Shown in pieces: positions 16,394 through 23,970 of a stretch of DNA of 64,000 nucleotides. The translations under genes and the position numbers were made by a program. Positions within the stretch are counted from its first letter, which is position 1. Every line of letters starts with the position of its first letter. Source of the DNA: Jannaschia sp. CCS1. GTDB taxonomy: Bacteria; Pseudomonadota; Alphaproteobacteria; Rhodobacterales; Rhodobacteraceae. The notes below the pieces were generated by a model, which was not told the DNA's origin, did not search any database, and saw nothing but the letters and a program-made list of their open reading frames with translations. Location of the stretch: contig NC_007802.1 in NCBI RefSeq assembly GCF_000013565.1, positions 1,984,001 to 2,048,000 on the forward strand. The letters are read 5' to 3'.

Positions 16394-18700
16394 ATGACAA
16401 AGAAGGTTGGGTCCGAACTACGTGACACAGTTGCAGGGCTTCTAGAAATAAAATTCTCGGACGTTCGAACTGAAGAACGGCTGACTGCAACCACTGCTGA
16501 TGTCTTCTACATTGACGACTTGTCGACCTTTCCACAAAGAATTGCCGTCGAATGTAAGGATTGGGCCAAGCCTCTTACGTCTTCTGATTTGGCCGAAATC
16601 CACGGTCTCTACCAGCCGTCCTTACAATGTGGTGAGATCGACAAACTTTTGATTATCTCCAATCATGAGCTTGGTATGAGCCCATCGGAGACAGTCAAAC
16701 GGCTTGGAAATATGAGGCATCAGCAGTTCGAAAGTTTCGTACACGGGTTAATGAATTTTCAACTGCTTCTGCAGAATAATCTAGCTGCATTCAAGAACCA
16801 TGAAACGTTCGGAAACTATGTCCAACCAAGGTTGGCAGGTACTGAAAATTCTCTTTTTGGTGCCGTCGAGAAATGGCTAGCTGAACCTGAAAACCCCGTT
16901 TCAATGGTTTATGGTGGCTACGGAGTGGGTAAAACCTCCTTTAGTTTTTTCTTGGCTGACGCTCTTACAAAGAAGTATCGAAGTGGCCAGTTCGGTAGAA
17001 TCCCCATTCGTATCTCACTTGGACACCTATTTACCAAACAGGATTTGAAAGCGCTTGTGTGTTCTGAACTGACTGGTGCCGAAGGGCAGCCTGCAGTTGC
17101 AAACTTCACTTTCGAGCTCTTCCTGCAAATGCTGAGCTCTGGAAGTATTTTTCTTATTTTGGACGGATTCGACGAAATGCGCCATGCGATGTCCATCGAG
17201 GACTTCGCCTATACATTTGAACAGATGTCCGTTTTTTTCCGAGGTAGGTCTAAGGCAATCATCTTGGGTCGCCCGGATGCGTTCTTTGACGAGCAAGAAG
17301 AAACTGATGTCGTAAACGCTCTCTTGTCCAACGCAGAAATCCGTAGTGACGGCCTTCGAAAATTCGAGTTAGATCTCCTCTCGCGCAAGGAAACAGAAGA
17401 GTACATTGAGAACTTTAAAGCAGTAAATGACCTCACAGATGAAGAGCTCATTCTCATAAATGAACTGCAAGACTCAGAGTTTGAAATCCTATCTAGGCCG
17501 GTTCAATTAAGTATGTTCACAAAAGTAACACGGACCTATTCAAAGCGAAGAGATGGACCGCTTACACGTTACAAGTTGTACGAAGAGTTCGTGAAGAGAT
17601 TTACCCACCGAGAAGAGAAAAAGCCTGCAAGGGCACTCTTGAATGGAAACCACAGTTATCAGGTTGGATACAACGATCCGCGATCACAATTCATGCAGAA
17701 TTTGGCATGGTGGATTTCGACTTCGCATCGCGAAAACCGGTTCCTACCAAACGAAATTCCGGTCGCTACTTTGCCTCGGGAATTGAGGCAGGGCCGCAAA
17801 AAAGTTGATGCTATAAGAGAGGCATTGGTCGGATCAATAGCCGAGCACAACATCAAGCAAAAAGAAACAGGTGTAGTTGGCCGAAAAGGGGCAAACTACT
17901 ACTATTTCCCCCACAAGAGTTACATTGAGTTTTTGGTTAGCCAGTACTTTTGCCGCGTACAGTTCAATAAAGAAATGTATCGAGATTTCTTTAAGTTCGC
18001 GAATCCCGAAATGATCTCTTTCGTAAAGGAGGGACCAAACGTCGGAGCGCAGAACATTACGCAAGGCATGCAGCACGTTATTTCTAACGTTCCCAGAGAT
18101 TTAATTACCATTGGTAGTCAGAGCGAGATCTTGCGGGAAAATGCACAGTCGATGATAGGGGGCACACTCACTGACGCAAACCGATTCCTTCTCTATGAAC
18201 TCTTTATCCAGAGCAATGCTGTTGAGGACATTGAAAGACTGCTTTTATTTTCAGTGAACAACTCTAGAGTGAAGAAAAATATTTCTACGGCCTTGAGACT
18301 CAATCGTGACTATTTGTTGAGATTTGGCTCGTCCTCCTACGCCGAGCGTTTGGTTGCAAATAGCCTCTTGGCCTCCTCGCCAGTTCGCATCAAACAAGCA
18401 TCTGAAGATCAATTTATACCCGGTTACATGGATGGTGCTTTCATACCCCAACTTGTTCTGGGCAAATGCTTGCAGCGCAGTAAGTCACTCACGTGGAGAT
18501 TTAGTCCACTCGCACTCAATGAACAGGATGAAGGAAAAACATCATCTGGGTTCAGATGCGAAGATTACGGCCACTCTGGCGTTCAGAAGGGCACTGGTAA
18601 GCTTCTCAAGATCAGGCCAGCGAAGATTTGGGAAGTGTTTTCCAAAGGCAGCACCACTAGCTTCGTCCGGGCAGAAGCAAAGCAGTTTCTTGGACTGTAG
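16394..18700 (+). CDS. Mrr-like nuclease fused to NACHT NTPase (candidate antiphage STAND protein)
   Basis: A 768-residue protein. Residues 1-110 are a restriction-endonuclease-like domain with Asp36 (TADVFYID) and Glu53-x-Lys55 (IAVECKDW), the PD-(D/E)XK core seen in Mrr-type enzymes. The NACHT domain follows: Walker A GGYGVGKT at residues 174-181, and Walker B LILDGFDEM at 254-262 with the NACHT-type Asp-Gly-x-Asp-Glu. The remaining 450 residues are helical and lack obvious TPR or LRR repeats, and would be the sensor. This architecture (nuclease effector, NACHT switch, C-terminal sensor) matches bacterial NACHT/Avs antiphage proteins. Base composition is visibly AT-richer than the flanks, suggesting transfer. 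The last 80 residues are compositionally different and may be read-through into repeat sequence. Confidence 0.85.
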   Translation: MTKKVGSELRDTVAGLLEIKFSDVRTEERLTATTADVFYIDDLSTFPQRIAVECKDWAKPLTSSDLAEIHGLYQPSLQCGEIDKLLIISNHELGMSPSETVKRLGNMRHQQFESFVHGLMNFQLLLQNNLAAFKNHETFGNYVQPRLAGTENSLFGAVEKWLAEPENPVSMVYGGYGVGKTSFSFFLADALTKKYRSGQFGRIPIRISLGHLFTKQDLKALVCSELTGAEGQPAVANFTFELFLQMLSSGSIFLILDGFDEMRHAMSIEDFAYTFEQMSVFFRGRSKAIILGRPDAFFDEQEETDVVNALLSNAEIRSDGLRKFELDLLSRKETEEYIENFKAVNDLTDEELILINELQDSEFEILSRPVQLSMFTKVTRTYSKRRDGPLTRYKLYEEFVKRFTHREEKKPARALLNGNHSYQVGYNDPRSQFMQNLAWWISTSHRENRFLPNEIPVATLPRELRQGRKKVDAIREALVGSIAEHNIKQKETGVVGRKGANYYYFPHKSYIEFLVSQYFCRVQFNKEMYRDFFKFANPEMISFVKEGPNVGAQNITQGMQHVISNVPRDLITIGSQSEILRENAQSMIGGTLTDANRFLLYELFIQSNAVEDIERLLLFSVNNSRVKKNISTALRLNRDYLLRFGSSSYAERLVANSLLASSPVRIKQASEDQFIPGYMDGAFIPQLVLGKCLQRSKSLTWRFSPLALNEQDEGKTSSGFRCEDYGHSGVQKGTGKLLKIRPAKIWEVFSKGSTTSFVRAEAKQFLGL

Positions 18701-18738
18701 CCATGCAACTTCTGCGCACAGCGGGATGTCCGTTTTGT

Positions 18739-18793
18739 CTAGCCGCGCTGCAGCATAAATGCTCTTCGAGCAGTGACAGCTTTGGGCCGAAAT
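18739..18793 (+). repeat. Copy of the interspersed element repeat
   Basis: Contains GCGCTGCAGCATAAATG and, 19 bases later, GACAGCTTTGGGCCGAAA. These two blocks (a GC-rich GCTGCxxTGCAGCA core and a GGGCCGA tail) recur in most intergenic gaps between 18.7 and 45.1 kb. Confidence 0.6.
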
Positions 18794-18809
18794 TGACGCG
18801 ACCAAGGCA

Positions 18810-19718
18810 ATGACAGACACTTGTAAAATGACCGTTCGAACAGTTCATTCTTATTGGATCACAGCCTCTGGCCGCGAAGGTCTCTCGGGTTCGATGGAGG
18901 CCTGCTTTCCCTATTGGAGCTTCACCAAAACCGTAATCGCAATCTGTGCCTTGAAGTTGGTTGAAAGCGGGAAACTCGATTTGGACGCCAAGCTAAACGA
19001 CGAACCGCATACGCTTCGCCAGCTTCTTAACCACACCTCTGGACTTCCAGACTATGGCCAGTTCTCTGAGTACCACTCAGCCGTTGCGGCTAAAGAACTG
19101 CCTTGGACTCGTAGCAAACTCCTAGATGTAGCGCTTGCTAAAGGGATGTTGTTTGAACCGACACAAGGCTGGTCGTACTCCAACATCGGCTACATGTTCG
19201 TGGTCGAGCTAATTGAAACAACGATGGAAAAACCGCTTCGTAAAGTCATCGCCGAAATGGTATGCAAGCCGTTGAGTCTGCTTAGTGTTGAGCTTGCAGA
19301 GACACGCGAACAGTTTGATCGTGTACACTGGGAGGCCGCGACGGACTACGATCCAAAGTGGGTTTATCACGGGTGTCTGATCGGGAATGCACCAGACGCG
19401 GCACGTTTGCTGCACGCACTTATGGTAGATCATCTGTTGCAGCCAGAGACCATGCGTCAGATGCTCGATGCAAGATACCTTGGCGGTGCTATTCCAGACC
19501 GTCCATGGACAGAATGCGGTTATGCACTTGGCCTAATGTCTGGGGCGGTGAAAGGTGCCGGTAAGGCGGTGGGGCACTCTGGTAGTGGACCGTTCAGTGT
19601 GAATGCAGTCTATCATTTCCCAGACGTCAGTGACCCGATCACCGTGGCCTCGTTCACAGACGGGACCGATGAGGCTGTTGCTGAATTTGAAGCAGAGAGG
19701 GTGGCTGAAGGTCAGTAA
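18810..19718 (+). CDS. Serine hydrolase, beta-lactamase class C-like fold
   Basis: A 302-residue protein of the beta-lactamase/D-alanyl-D-alanine carboxypeptidase-like family (Pfam Beta-lactamase). The SxxK catalytic pair is Ser37 and Lys40 in YWSFTKTV; the YxN motif is Tyr123-Ser-Asn125 in WSYSNIGY; an HSG motif (AVGHSGSGPF) replaces KTG near residue 250. There is no signal peptide, so it is probably cytosolic, unlike true AmpC enzymes, and is better read as an esterase or peptidase. Two starts are possible (18810 or 18828); the first few codons fall in repeat-derived sequence. It stands alone between two repeat copies. Substrate unknown. Confidence 0.82.
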   Translation: MTDTCKMTVRTVHSYWITASGREGLSGSMEACFPYWSFTKTVIAICALKLVESGKLDLDAKLNDEPHTLRQLLNHTSGLPDYGQFSEYHSAVAAKELPWTRSKLLDVALAKGMLFEPTQGWSYSNIGYMFVVELIETTMEKPLRKVIAEMVCKPLSLLSVELAETREQFDRVHWEAATDYDPKWVYHGCLIGNAPDAARLLHALMVDHLLQPETMRQMLDARYLGGAIPDRPWTECGYALGLMSGAVKGAGKAVGHSGSGPFSVNAVYHFPDVSDPITVASFTDGTDEAVAEFEAERVAEGQ

Positions 19719-20007
19719 TGGTTTTGTCCCGCACTGCGATCATTGCCACGAAAAAATGCTGCGCAGTGCATGAACATCGGCTTTCAGGAGGCGCATTGGT
19801 TAACCGTGGGGGCGGCTGGAGGTCCGGAATGGGCCGTCCCTGTTAGCGCGTGCTGCTTCTTTGGCGACCATGCTGCGGCCGATCTAATGGCGGGTGAGAG
19901 CCCAACCCGCTAGTTAGTCAGGCTGCAGCGAACGTCTGGTTCTTGAGCTTGTCATTTGTCGCCTTCTATGGATTGCTGCAAGTCCGCGAATTTATGGAGA
20001 AAATAGA
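19719..20007. repeat. Intergenic repeat-bearing region
   Basis: About 290 bases with no gene. It contains AATGCTGCGCAGTGCATG and GGAATGGGCCGTCCC, decayed forms of the two blocks of the element-wide repeat. Confidence 0.45.
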
Positions 20008-20634
20008 ATGATCGACCCTACCGTCTTACTCACCTACTCGTTGATCGTTCTAGGCTTTGTTTTTATCCCCGGTCCCGCGACGCTATTGACCGTCGCACGG
20101 GCTACCACTTCAGGGACAAAAGTTGGCATCGCTACTGGCGCGGGCATTACAGCTGGCGACTTCCTCCACACTATTATGGCAGTTGTCGGGATCTCCGCGA
20201 TCATAGCTGCATCCGCGACGTTGTTCACCATCGTGAAGTATCTCGGCGCGGCCTATCTCGTATATCTTGGTCTGAAGGCATTTTTCGAGAAAACCTCCGT
20301 CGATCTGGGTCAAGGGCGTGTTCCAATCTCTGCGCCTCAAGCGTTCAGACAGGCGATATTGGCGGAAGTTCTTAACCCTAAGACGGCACTCTTCTTTCTC
20401 GCGTTTCTTCCGCAGTTCGTTGCGCCCGAGAAGGGTTTCGTCGTTATCCAGCTGACCACTCTCGGCGTAGTCTTTGCATTGATAGGGTTCTTCAGCACAA
20501 TCTTGTTTGCTGTCGCGGCTGGTGGCCTCGGAAACTTCCTTCGTCGCAATCCAGCAGTTCTAAAATGGCAGGGTAAGGTTGTTGGGAGTATCTACTGCGC
20601 TCTGGGCGTTCGACTGGCACTGCAAGAACGGTAA
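20008..20634 (+). CDS. LysE family exporter
   Basis: A 208-residue inner-membrane transporter of the LysE/RhtB superfamily, which exports amino acids and related small molecules. It has six hydrophobic segments, the family's N-terminal FIPGPATLLTVARAT (the PGP-containing helix 1 motif), GAAYLVYLGLKAF in helix 3, and NPKTALFFLAFLPQF, the highly conserved central motif. Length is standard. GGAG lies 8-12 bases before the ATG at 20008. It is a lone gene between two repeat copies, with no adjacent LysR or Lrp regulator. Substrate cannot be told from sequence. Confidence 0.92.
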   Translation: MIDPTVLLTYSLIVLGFVFIPGPATLLTVARATTSGTKVGIATGAGITAGDFLHTIMAVVGISAIIAASATLFTIVKYLGAAYLVYLGLKAFFEKTSVDLGQGRVPISAPQAFRQAILAEVLNPKTALFFLAFLPQFVAPEKGFVVIQLTTLGVVFALIGFFSTILFAVAAGGLGNFLRRNPAVLKWQGKVVGSIYCALGVRLALQER

Positions 20635-20639
20635 GCAGA

Positions 20640-21015
20640 CATCCGCACAACGGCAGCTTTATCCCGCGTTGCAGCCATCCGGTCAGTCTAAAATGCTGCG
20701 ACCTGTACGAACGGCAGCTTTCGGGAAGAAGGCCTGTTGGGTTTTGCGGCGGTCGAATGGCCGGTTGGGCCGTCCATGAAGGGTTCCAACGCGTCATCCG
20801 GTGGGATGCTGCGTCTGCCCCAACGACCGGAAAGAGCCGAACTTGACTGGTGCTGCACTGAGCGCGAATGGCAGCTTCCGGGGACTGGGCTGCAACTTAA
20901 CCTTTGTTTTCTGTTTAGTCCTAGACCTGCCAGCAGGGGCGCTCAAAGAGGCGCAAAGGAGCTATTGTAACGGTCGAAAGGTTCCAGCGGCACAACGGGA
21001 ATGGCCACTGTCTAA
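20640..21015. repeat. Intergenic region with several decayed repeat copies
   Basis: Roughly 375 bases between the LysE gene and the convergent Asp-box gene. It holds at least two repeat-like segments: GAACGGCAGCTTTCGGG near 20710, and GGTGCTGCACTGAGCGCGAA with CAGCTTCCGGGG near 20850. No coding region is seen. Confidence 0.45.
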
Positions 21016-21021
21016 CAGGCC

Positions 21022-23007
21022 TTACCCACGCCGCCCGACCATAGCCTTTGCGATCTCGACAGCCTGCTCCGACGGTGTGTTCCCCTTGCCGAACTCGACC
21101 TTATCGGCGGCTAGTGCGTCCGAGAACTCCGTCAGAATGGCGGGGTCGTGGGTGCGGCCCATGGCGTAGAGATGCAGCGCGTCGGCTCGCGCGGCGTGGA
21201 AACCCGCAAGGCGCATGTTGTACCGATAAAGTGCCGCAAGCGTTGCGAGGAGGAACAACAGCAAGATGGCCTGCGGCGCCCGTTCGGCAAGGATCTCCCA
21301 CACCGTCTGGCTTTCGGCTTGGCGAAGGTCGACATAGGCGCGGGTGCAGTGTTCGGTGCCCACGCCCTCTGCCTCGTCTGACAGGTCGGCTGTACATACG
21401 CGCATGAACTCCTCGAAATCCTGGCGCCGTTGAGCGAGAGAAAAGCCGCCTGTCCTGATTTCGTCGGCGGAGGCGCGGGCGGATTGAAGGCGGGTTTCGA
21501 GGTCGGCACGACCTTCGATGGTGCCGTCCAGTTCGGCGAGTAAGGCCCCAACGACGGGGTGGTTGCGAACATACTCCGGGAGCCCGGCAATGCCGCTGCG
21601 GTAGGCATTATCGCCGAGGGAGCCGGAGAGAGGTCCGATCGCGGCGAGGGCATCGGCGTAACGGTCGTCGATAATCACAATCGCGCCAAAAAAACCTATC
21701 GCAATCAGTGTCGTACCATCGGGTAGAACGCGGATATCTCTTAGGGTAATATCTTGCCCGGAAGGGCGGGGCGTCCATGTCACGCCGGCATCGGTCGAGC
21801 GTATGACTGCGCCATCTGACCCTACCGCCACCAGGATGCCGCTGTCGGGCAAAACGCTGAAGTTGAACAGATTCCCATCGATGCCGGAGGGGCGGGGCGT
21901 CCATGTCATGCCGGCATCGGTCGAGCGTATGATTCCGCCACTTGATCCCACCGCGATCAGAGTAACGCCGTCGGGCAGCACGCGAGGGACATACAAATCC
22001 GCAATGACGCCGGAGGGGCGGGGCATCCAGGTGCTATCGGTATCGGTAGACCTTATGACGGTGCCGCTCTCTCCTACCCCGACTAAGGTGGTGCTGTCGG
22101 GCAGAATGCCGAGGTTGAACAGATCGGCATCCACGACGGAGGGAAGGAATGTCCAAGTTTCGCCGGCATCGGTCGAGCGTATGACAGTGCCGTCTTCGCC
22201 TACAGCGACCAAGGTGGCGCCGTCCGCCAGAATGCCAAGGTTGTATAGATCAACATCCACGCCGGAGGGGCGGGGCATCCAAGTGTTGCCAGCATCAGTG
22301 GACCGTATGACTGCACCGCTTCGTCCAACAGCGATTAGGGTGGTGCTGTTGGGTAGCACGCGTAAGTCGTACAGACTGTTATTGACGCCGGAAGGGCGGG
22401 ACTGCCAAGTGTTGCCAGCATCAGTGGACCGTATGACGGTGCCGCCCTCTCCCACAGCGACCAGGGTGGTGCTGTCGGGCAGAACACGGAGGTTGAATAG
22501 ATCAATATCCACGCCGGAGCGACGAGGTGTCCAAGTGTTGCCGGCATCGGTGGACCGTATGACGGTGCCGTGCCGCCCCACGGCGACCAAGATAGTACCG
22601 TCGGGCAGACTACGGACGTCATTCAGGTTTACGTCGACGCCAGAGGGGCGAGGAGTTCCGATTCCCTTCAGCTCTTCGGACAGAGCTGTCCATATGCGGT
22701 CCCTTGCCTCATCCATCCGGTCCAACTGCGAGGACAGCGTACCCGCCTCAGCTTCGTAGACGCTGCGTGACGACTCGTTCCATTGGAGGTACAACGGCAG
22801 GCCTACGTAGTACCCGATACCTAGTAGGATAACGGCGATTAGTGCGGCAAAGATGCCCTGGGCGCGGCGCGTGGCATTGTGAGCTCGGCTGCGCTGGTTC
22901 TCGACGAGTGTTGCGAAGGGGAACGGAATATCGGCGGGCGGCGACACCGGGGGCGCGGGCGAGGTGGCGGGTTCTGGCTTGGGATGTATATCGGCGGGCT
23001 GGTTCAT
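21022..23007 (-). CDS. Membrane-anchored Asp-box (YCF48-like) repeat protein
   Basis: A 661-residue protein. Residues 1-50 are Pro-rich and cytosolic, a membrane helix spans about 51-75, and a short coiled region follows. Eight tandem 42-residue repeats (about 121-456) each carry the Asp-box STDAGxTW and a VAVGxxGTVIRS strand, giving a predicted beta-propeller similar to YCF48/BNR domains. A helical region and a second membrane helix (ILLLFLLATLAALYRY) end the protein. Function unknown; beta-propellers of this type bind ligands or partner proteins. ATG at 23007 is preferred because GGAGGAG lies 4-10 bases upstream; an extension by ten residues has no such site. It is a single gene between repeat-bearing gaps. 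Confidence 0.75.
   Translation of the reverse strand: MNQPADIHPKPEPATSPAPPVSPPADIPFPFATLVENQRSRAHNATRRAQGIFAALIAVILLGIGYYVGLPLYLQWNESSRSVYEAEAGTLSSQLDRMDEARDRIWTALSEELKGIGTPRPSGVDVNLNDVRSLPDGTILVAVGRHGTVIRSTDAGNTWTPRRSGVDIDLFNLRVLPDSTTLVAVGEGGTVIRSTDAGNTWQSRPSGVNNSLYDLRVLPNSTTLIAVGRSGAVIRSTDAGNTWMPRPSGVDVDLYNLGILADGATLVAVGEDGTVIRSTDAGETWTFLPSVVDADLFNLGILPDSTTLVGVGESGTVIRSTDTDSTWMPRPSGVIADLYVPRVLPDGVTLIAVGSSGGIIRSTDAGMTWTPRPSGIDGNLFNFSVLPDSGILVAVGSDGAVIRSTDAGVTWTPRPSGQDITLRDIRVLPDGTTLIAIGFFGAIVIIDDRYADALAAIGPLSGSLGDNAYRSGIAGLPEYVRNHPVVGALLAELDGTIEGRADLETRLQSARASADEIRTGGFSLAQRRQDFEEFMRVCTADLSDEAEGVGTEHCTRAYVDLRQAESQTVWEILAERAPQAILLLFLLATLAALYRYNMRLAGFHAARADALHLYAMGRTHDPAILTEFSDALAADKVEFGKGNTPSEQAVEIAKAMVGRRG
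21640..22647 (-). repeat. Eight in-gene 126-bp tandem repeats
   Basis: The gene's DNA repeats with a 126-base period (42 codons), eight units, each encoding PSGVDxDLxNL, LPDxTTLVAVG and STDAGNTW. Neighbouring units are very similar, so expansion or contraction by recombination is likely. Confidence 0.8.
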
Positions 23008-23652
23008 AATCTCCTCCGTATCACGTAGCCGGCACAATGGGATTGAAAACTATGATACGATTGGTCGCTCAAATCTAGATTGCTCTGTCTGGTAGGTCGC
23101 AAATCTAAAGCACGCTTGGTTGTATATTTCTTTAGCGTAAGCGGACGTTGGAATGGGTGCATCGAAAGCTCGCTCCGTCCGCAGATTGCCAGTTCGCCGC
23201 CTGCTCGGTTTCGCGTTCACAGCGAAAGTCCGATATGGTGGGCCGCACTGCAGCGACCGCCCAAGTTTATGAACGGCAAGAATGGGCCGAGAGCGCCTGT
23301 GTCTACCTACCAAACCACGCAGCGGCGCTGCACCGCCGCAAGTCCGCTTTGAGCCCAGACCTACCATCTTCTGCGCAACGACGAATGACGGCTTTCCGAG
23401 TAGCTCTCTCGATACTCATCGCTTAGAGAAAGTCATGAGAGAGCTGTTAGAAGAGATGGTATTGAGAGACATGCCGATCTACTGTTCATGACGAGGTGCG
23501 CGATCTGACGCGCCTCTTGCAAAAGATCATTTTTGAAGGGTAGATATGATTGGCATCCCCTGCATAGAGTAAAATCCGACACTACTCTATTTCAGGCTTG
23601 CCAGATCAGCACTGCTGGGCCTACGGTTGTGAGACATTTATGGGAGGGCAAA
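23008..23652. other. Intergenic region with repeat copy and two inverted repeats
   Basis: About 640 bases. A repeat copy at 23226-23290 includes GGGCCGCACTGCAGCGACC and AAGAATGGGCCGAGAG. A perfect 9-bp inverted repeat, AGCTCTCTC (23402-23410) with GAGAGAGCT (23437-23445), and a GAGGTGCG/CGCGCCTC hairpin (23493-23516) lie upstream of the conflict-system genes and may be regulatory. No credible gene is seen. Confidence 0.45.
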
Positions 23653-23970
23653 GTGGCGAAGGCGGAAAGTTATTTTTTAGATGACGGTACTGAAATTTTC
23701 ATTGAAAATGCACAAGGCTCCGGGATCAAACGCGTATCGATTGGCGGTGACAGTGTAAAGCGCAAAGTTTCAGTAGTTTTGTCCAGCATAGGCCCAACAA
23801 TATCGCAAATTAGGTCTAGTATAACCGCTGGTGAGATGGCTCCAGACGAGATTTCAATAGAATTTGGTGTGCAGCTTTCAACTGAGGTAGGTGTGATTAT
23901 TACTCGGGCATCTAGCGACATTAATTTCAAGGTATCAGCGAAATGGAATATGTCTCAAACTGATGCATAA
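23653..23970 (+). CDS. Trypsin-co-occurring domain 1 (Trypco1 / CU044_2847 family) protein
   Basis: A 105-residue beta-rich protein starting VAKAESYFLDDGTEIFIE, matching the small Trypco1 family that accompanies trypsin-like proteases in bacterial conflict systems. GTG at 23653 is chosen over a start 120 bases upstream because GGGAGGG lies 5-11 bases before it and the extra N-terminal residues look random. The core continues GSGIKRVSIGGD and the C-terminal strand VSAKWNMSQT. Its last eight bases overlap the start of the protease-NTPase gene (ATGCATAA), so the two are translationally coupled. The presumed role is partner or substrate of the protease. Sequence is AT-rich relative to the core. 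Confidence 0.78.
   Translation: MAKAESYFLDDGTEIFIENAQGSGIKRVSIGGDSVKRKVSVVLSSIGPTISQIRSSITAGEMAPDEISIEFGVQLSTEVGVIITRASSDINFKVSAKWNMSQTDA

Noticed and set aside
18542-18820. Small minus-strand gene opposite the NACHT 3' end
   Set aside because: Reads somewhat protein-like at its C-terminus but overlaps the NACHT gene and a repeat copy; no start signal or family recognised.
18810-19718. AmpC-type resistance beta-lactamase
   Set aside because: It lacks a signal peptide and has HSG in place of the KTG box; a cytosolic serine hydrolase is more likely.
21640-22647. CRISPR or satellite array
   Set aside because: The repeats are in-frame codons of a beta-propeller gene with a 126-base period.
21803-22759. 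Plus-strand frame across the Asp-box repeats
   Set aside because: It is the complement of the repeat gene and only repeats because that gene does; no start signal or domain.
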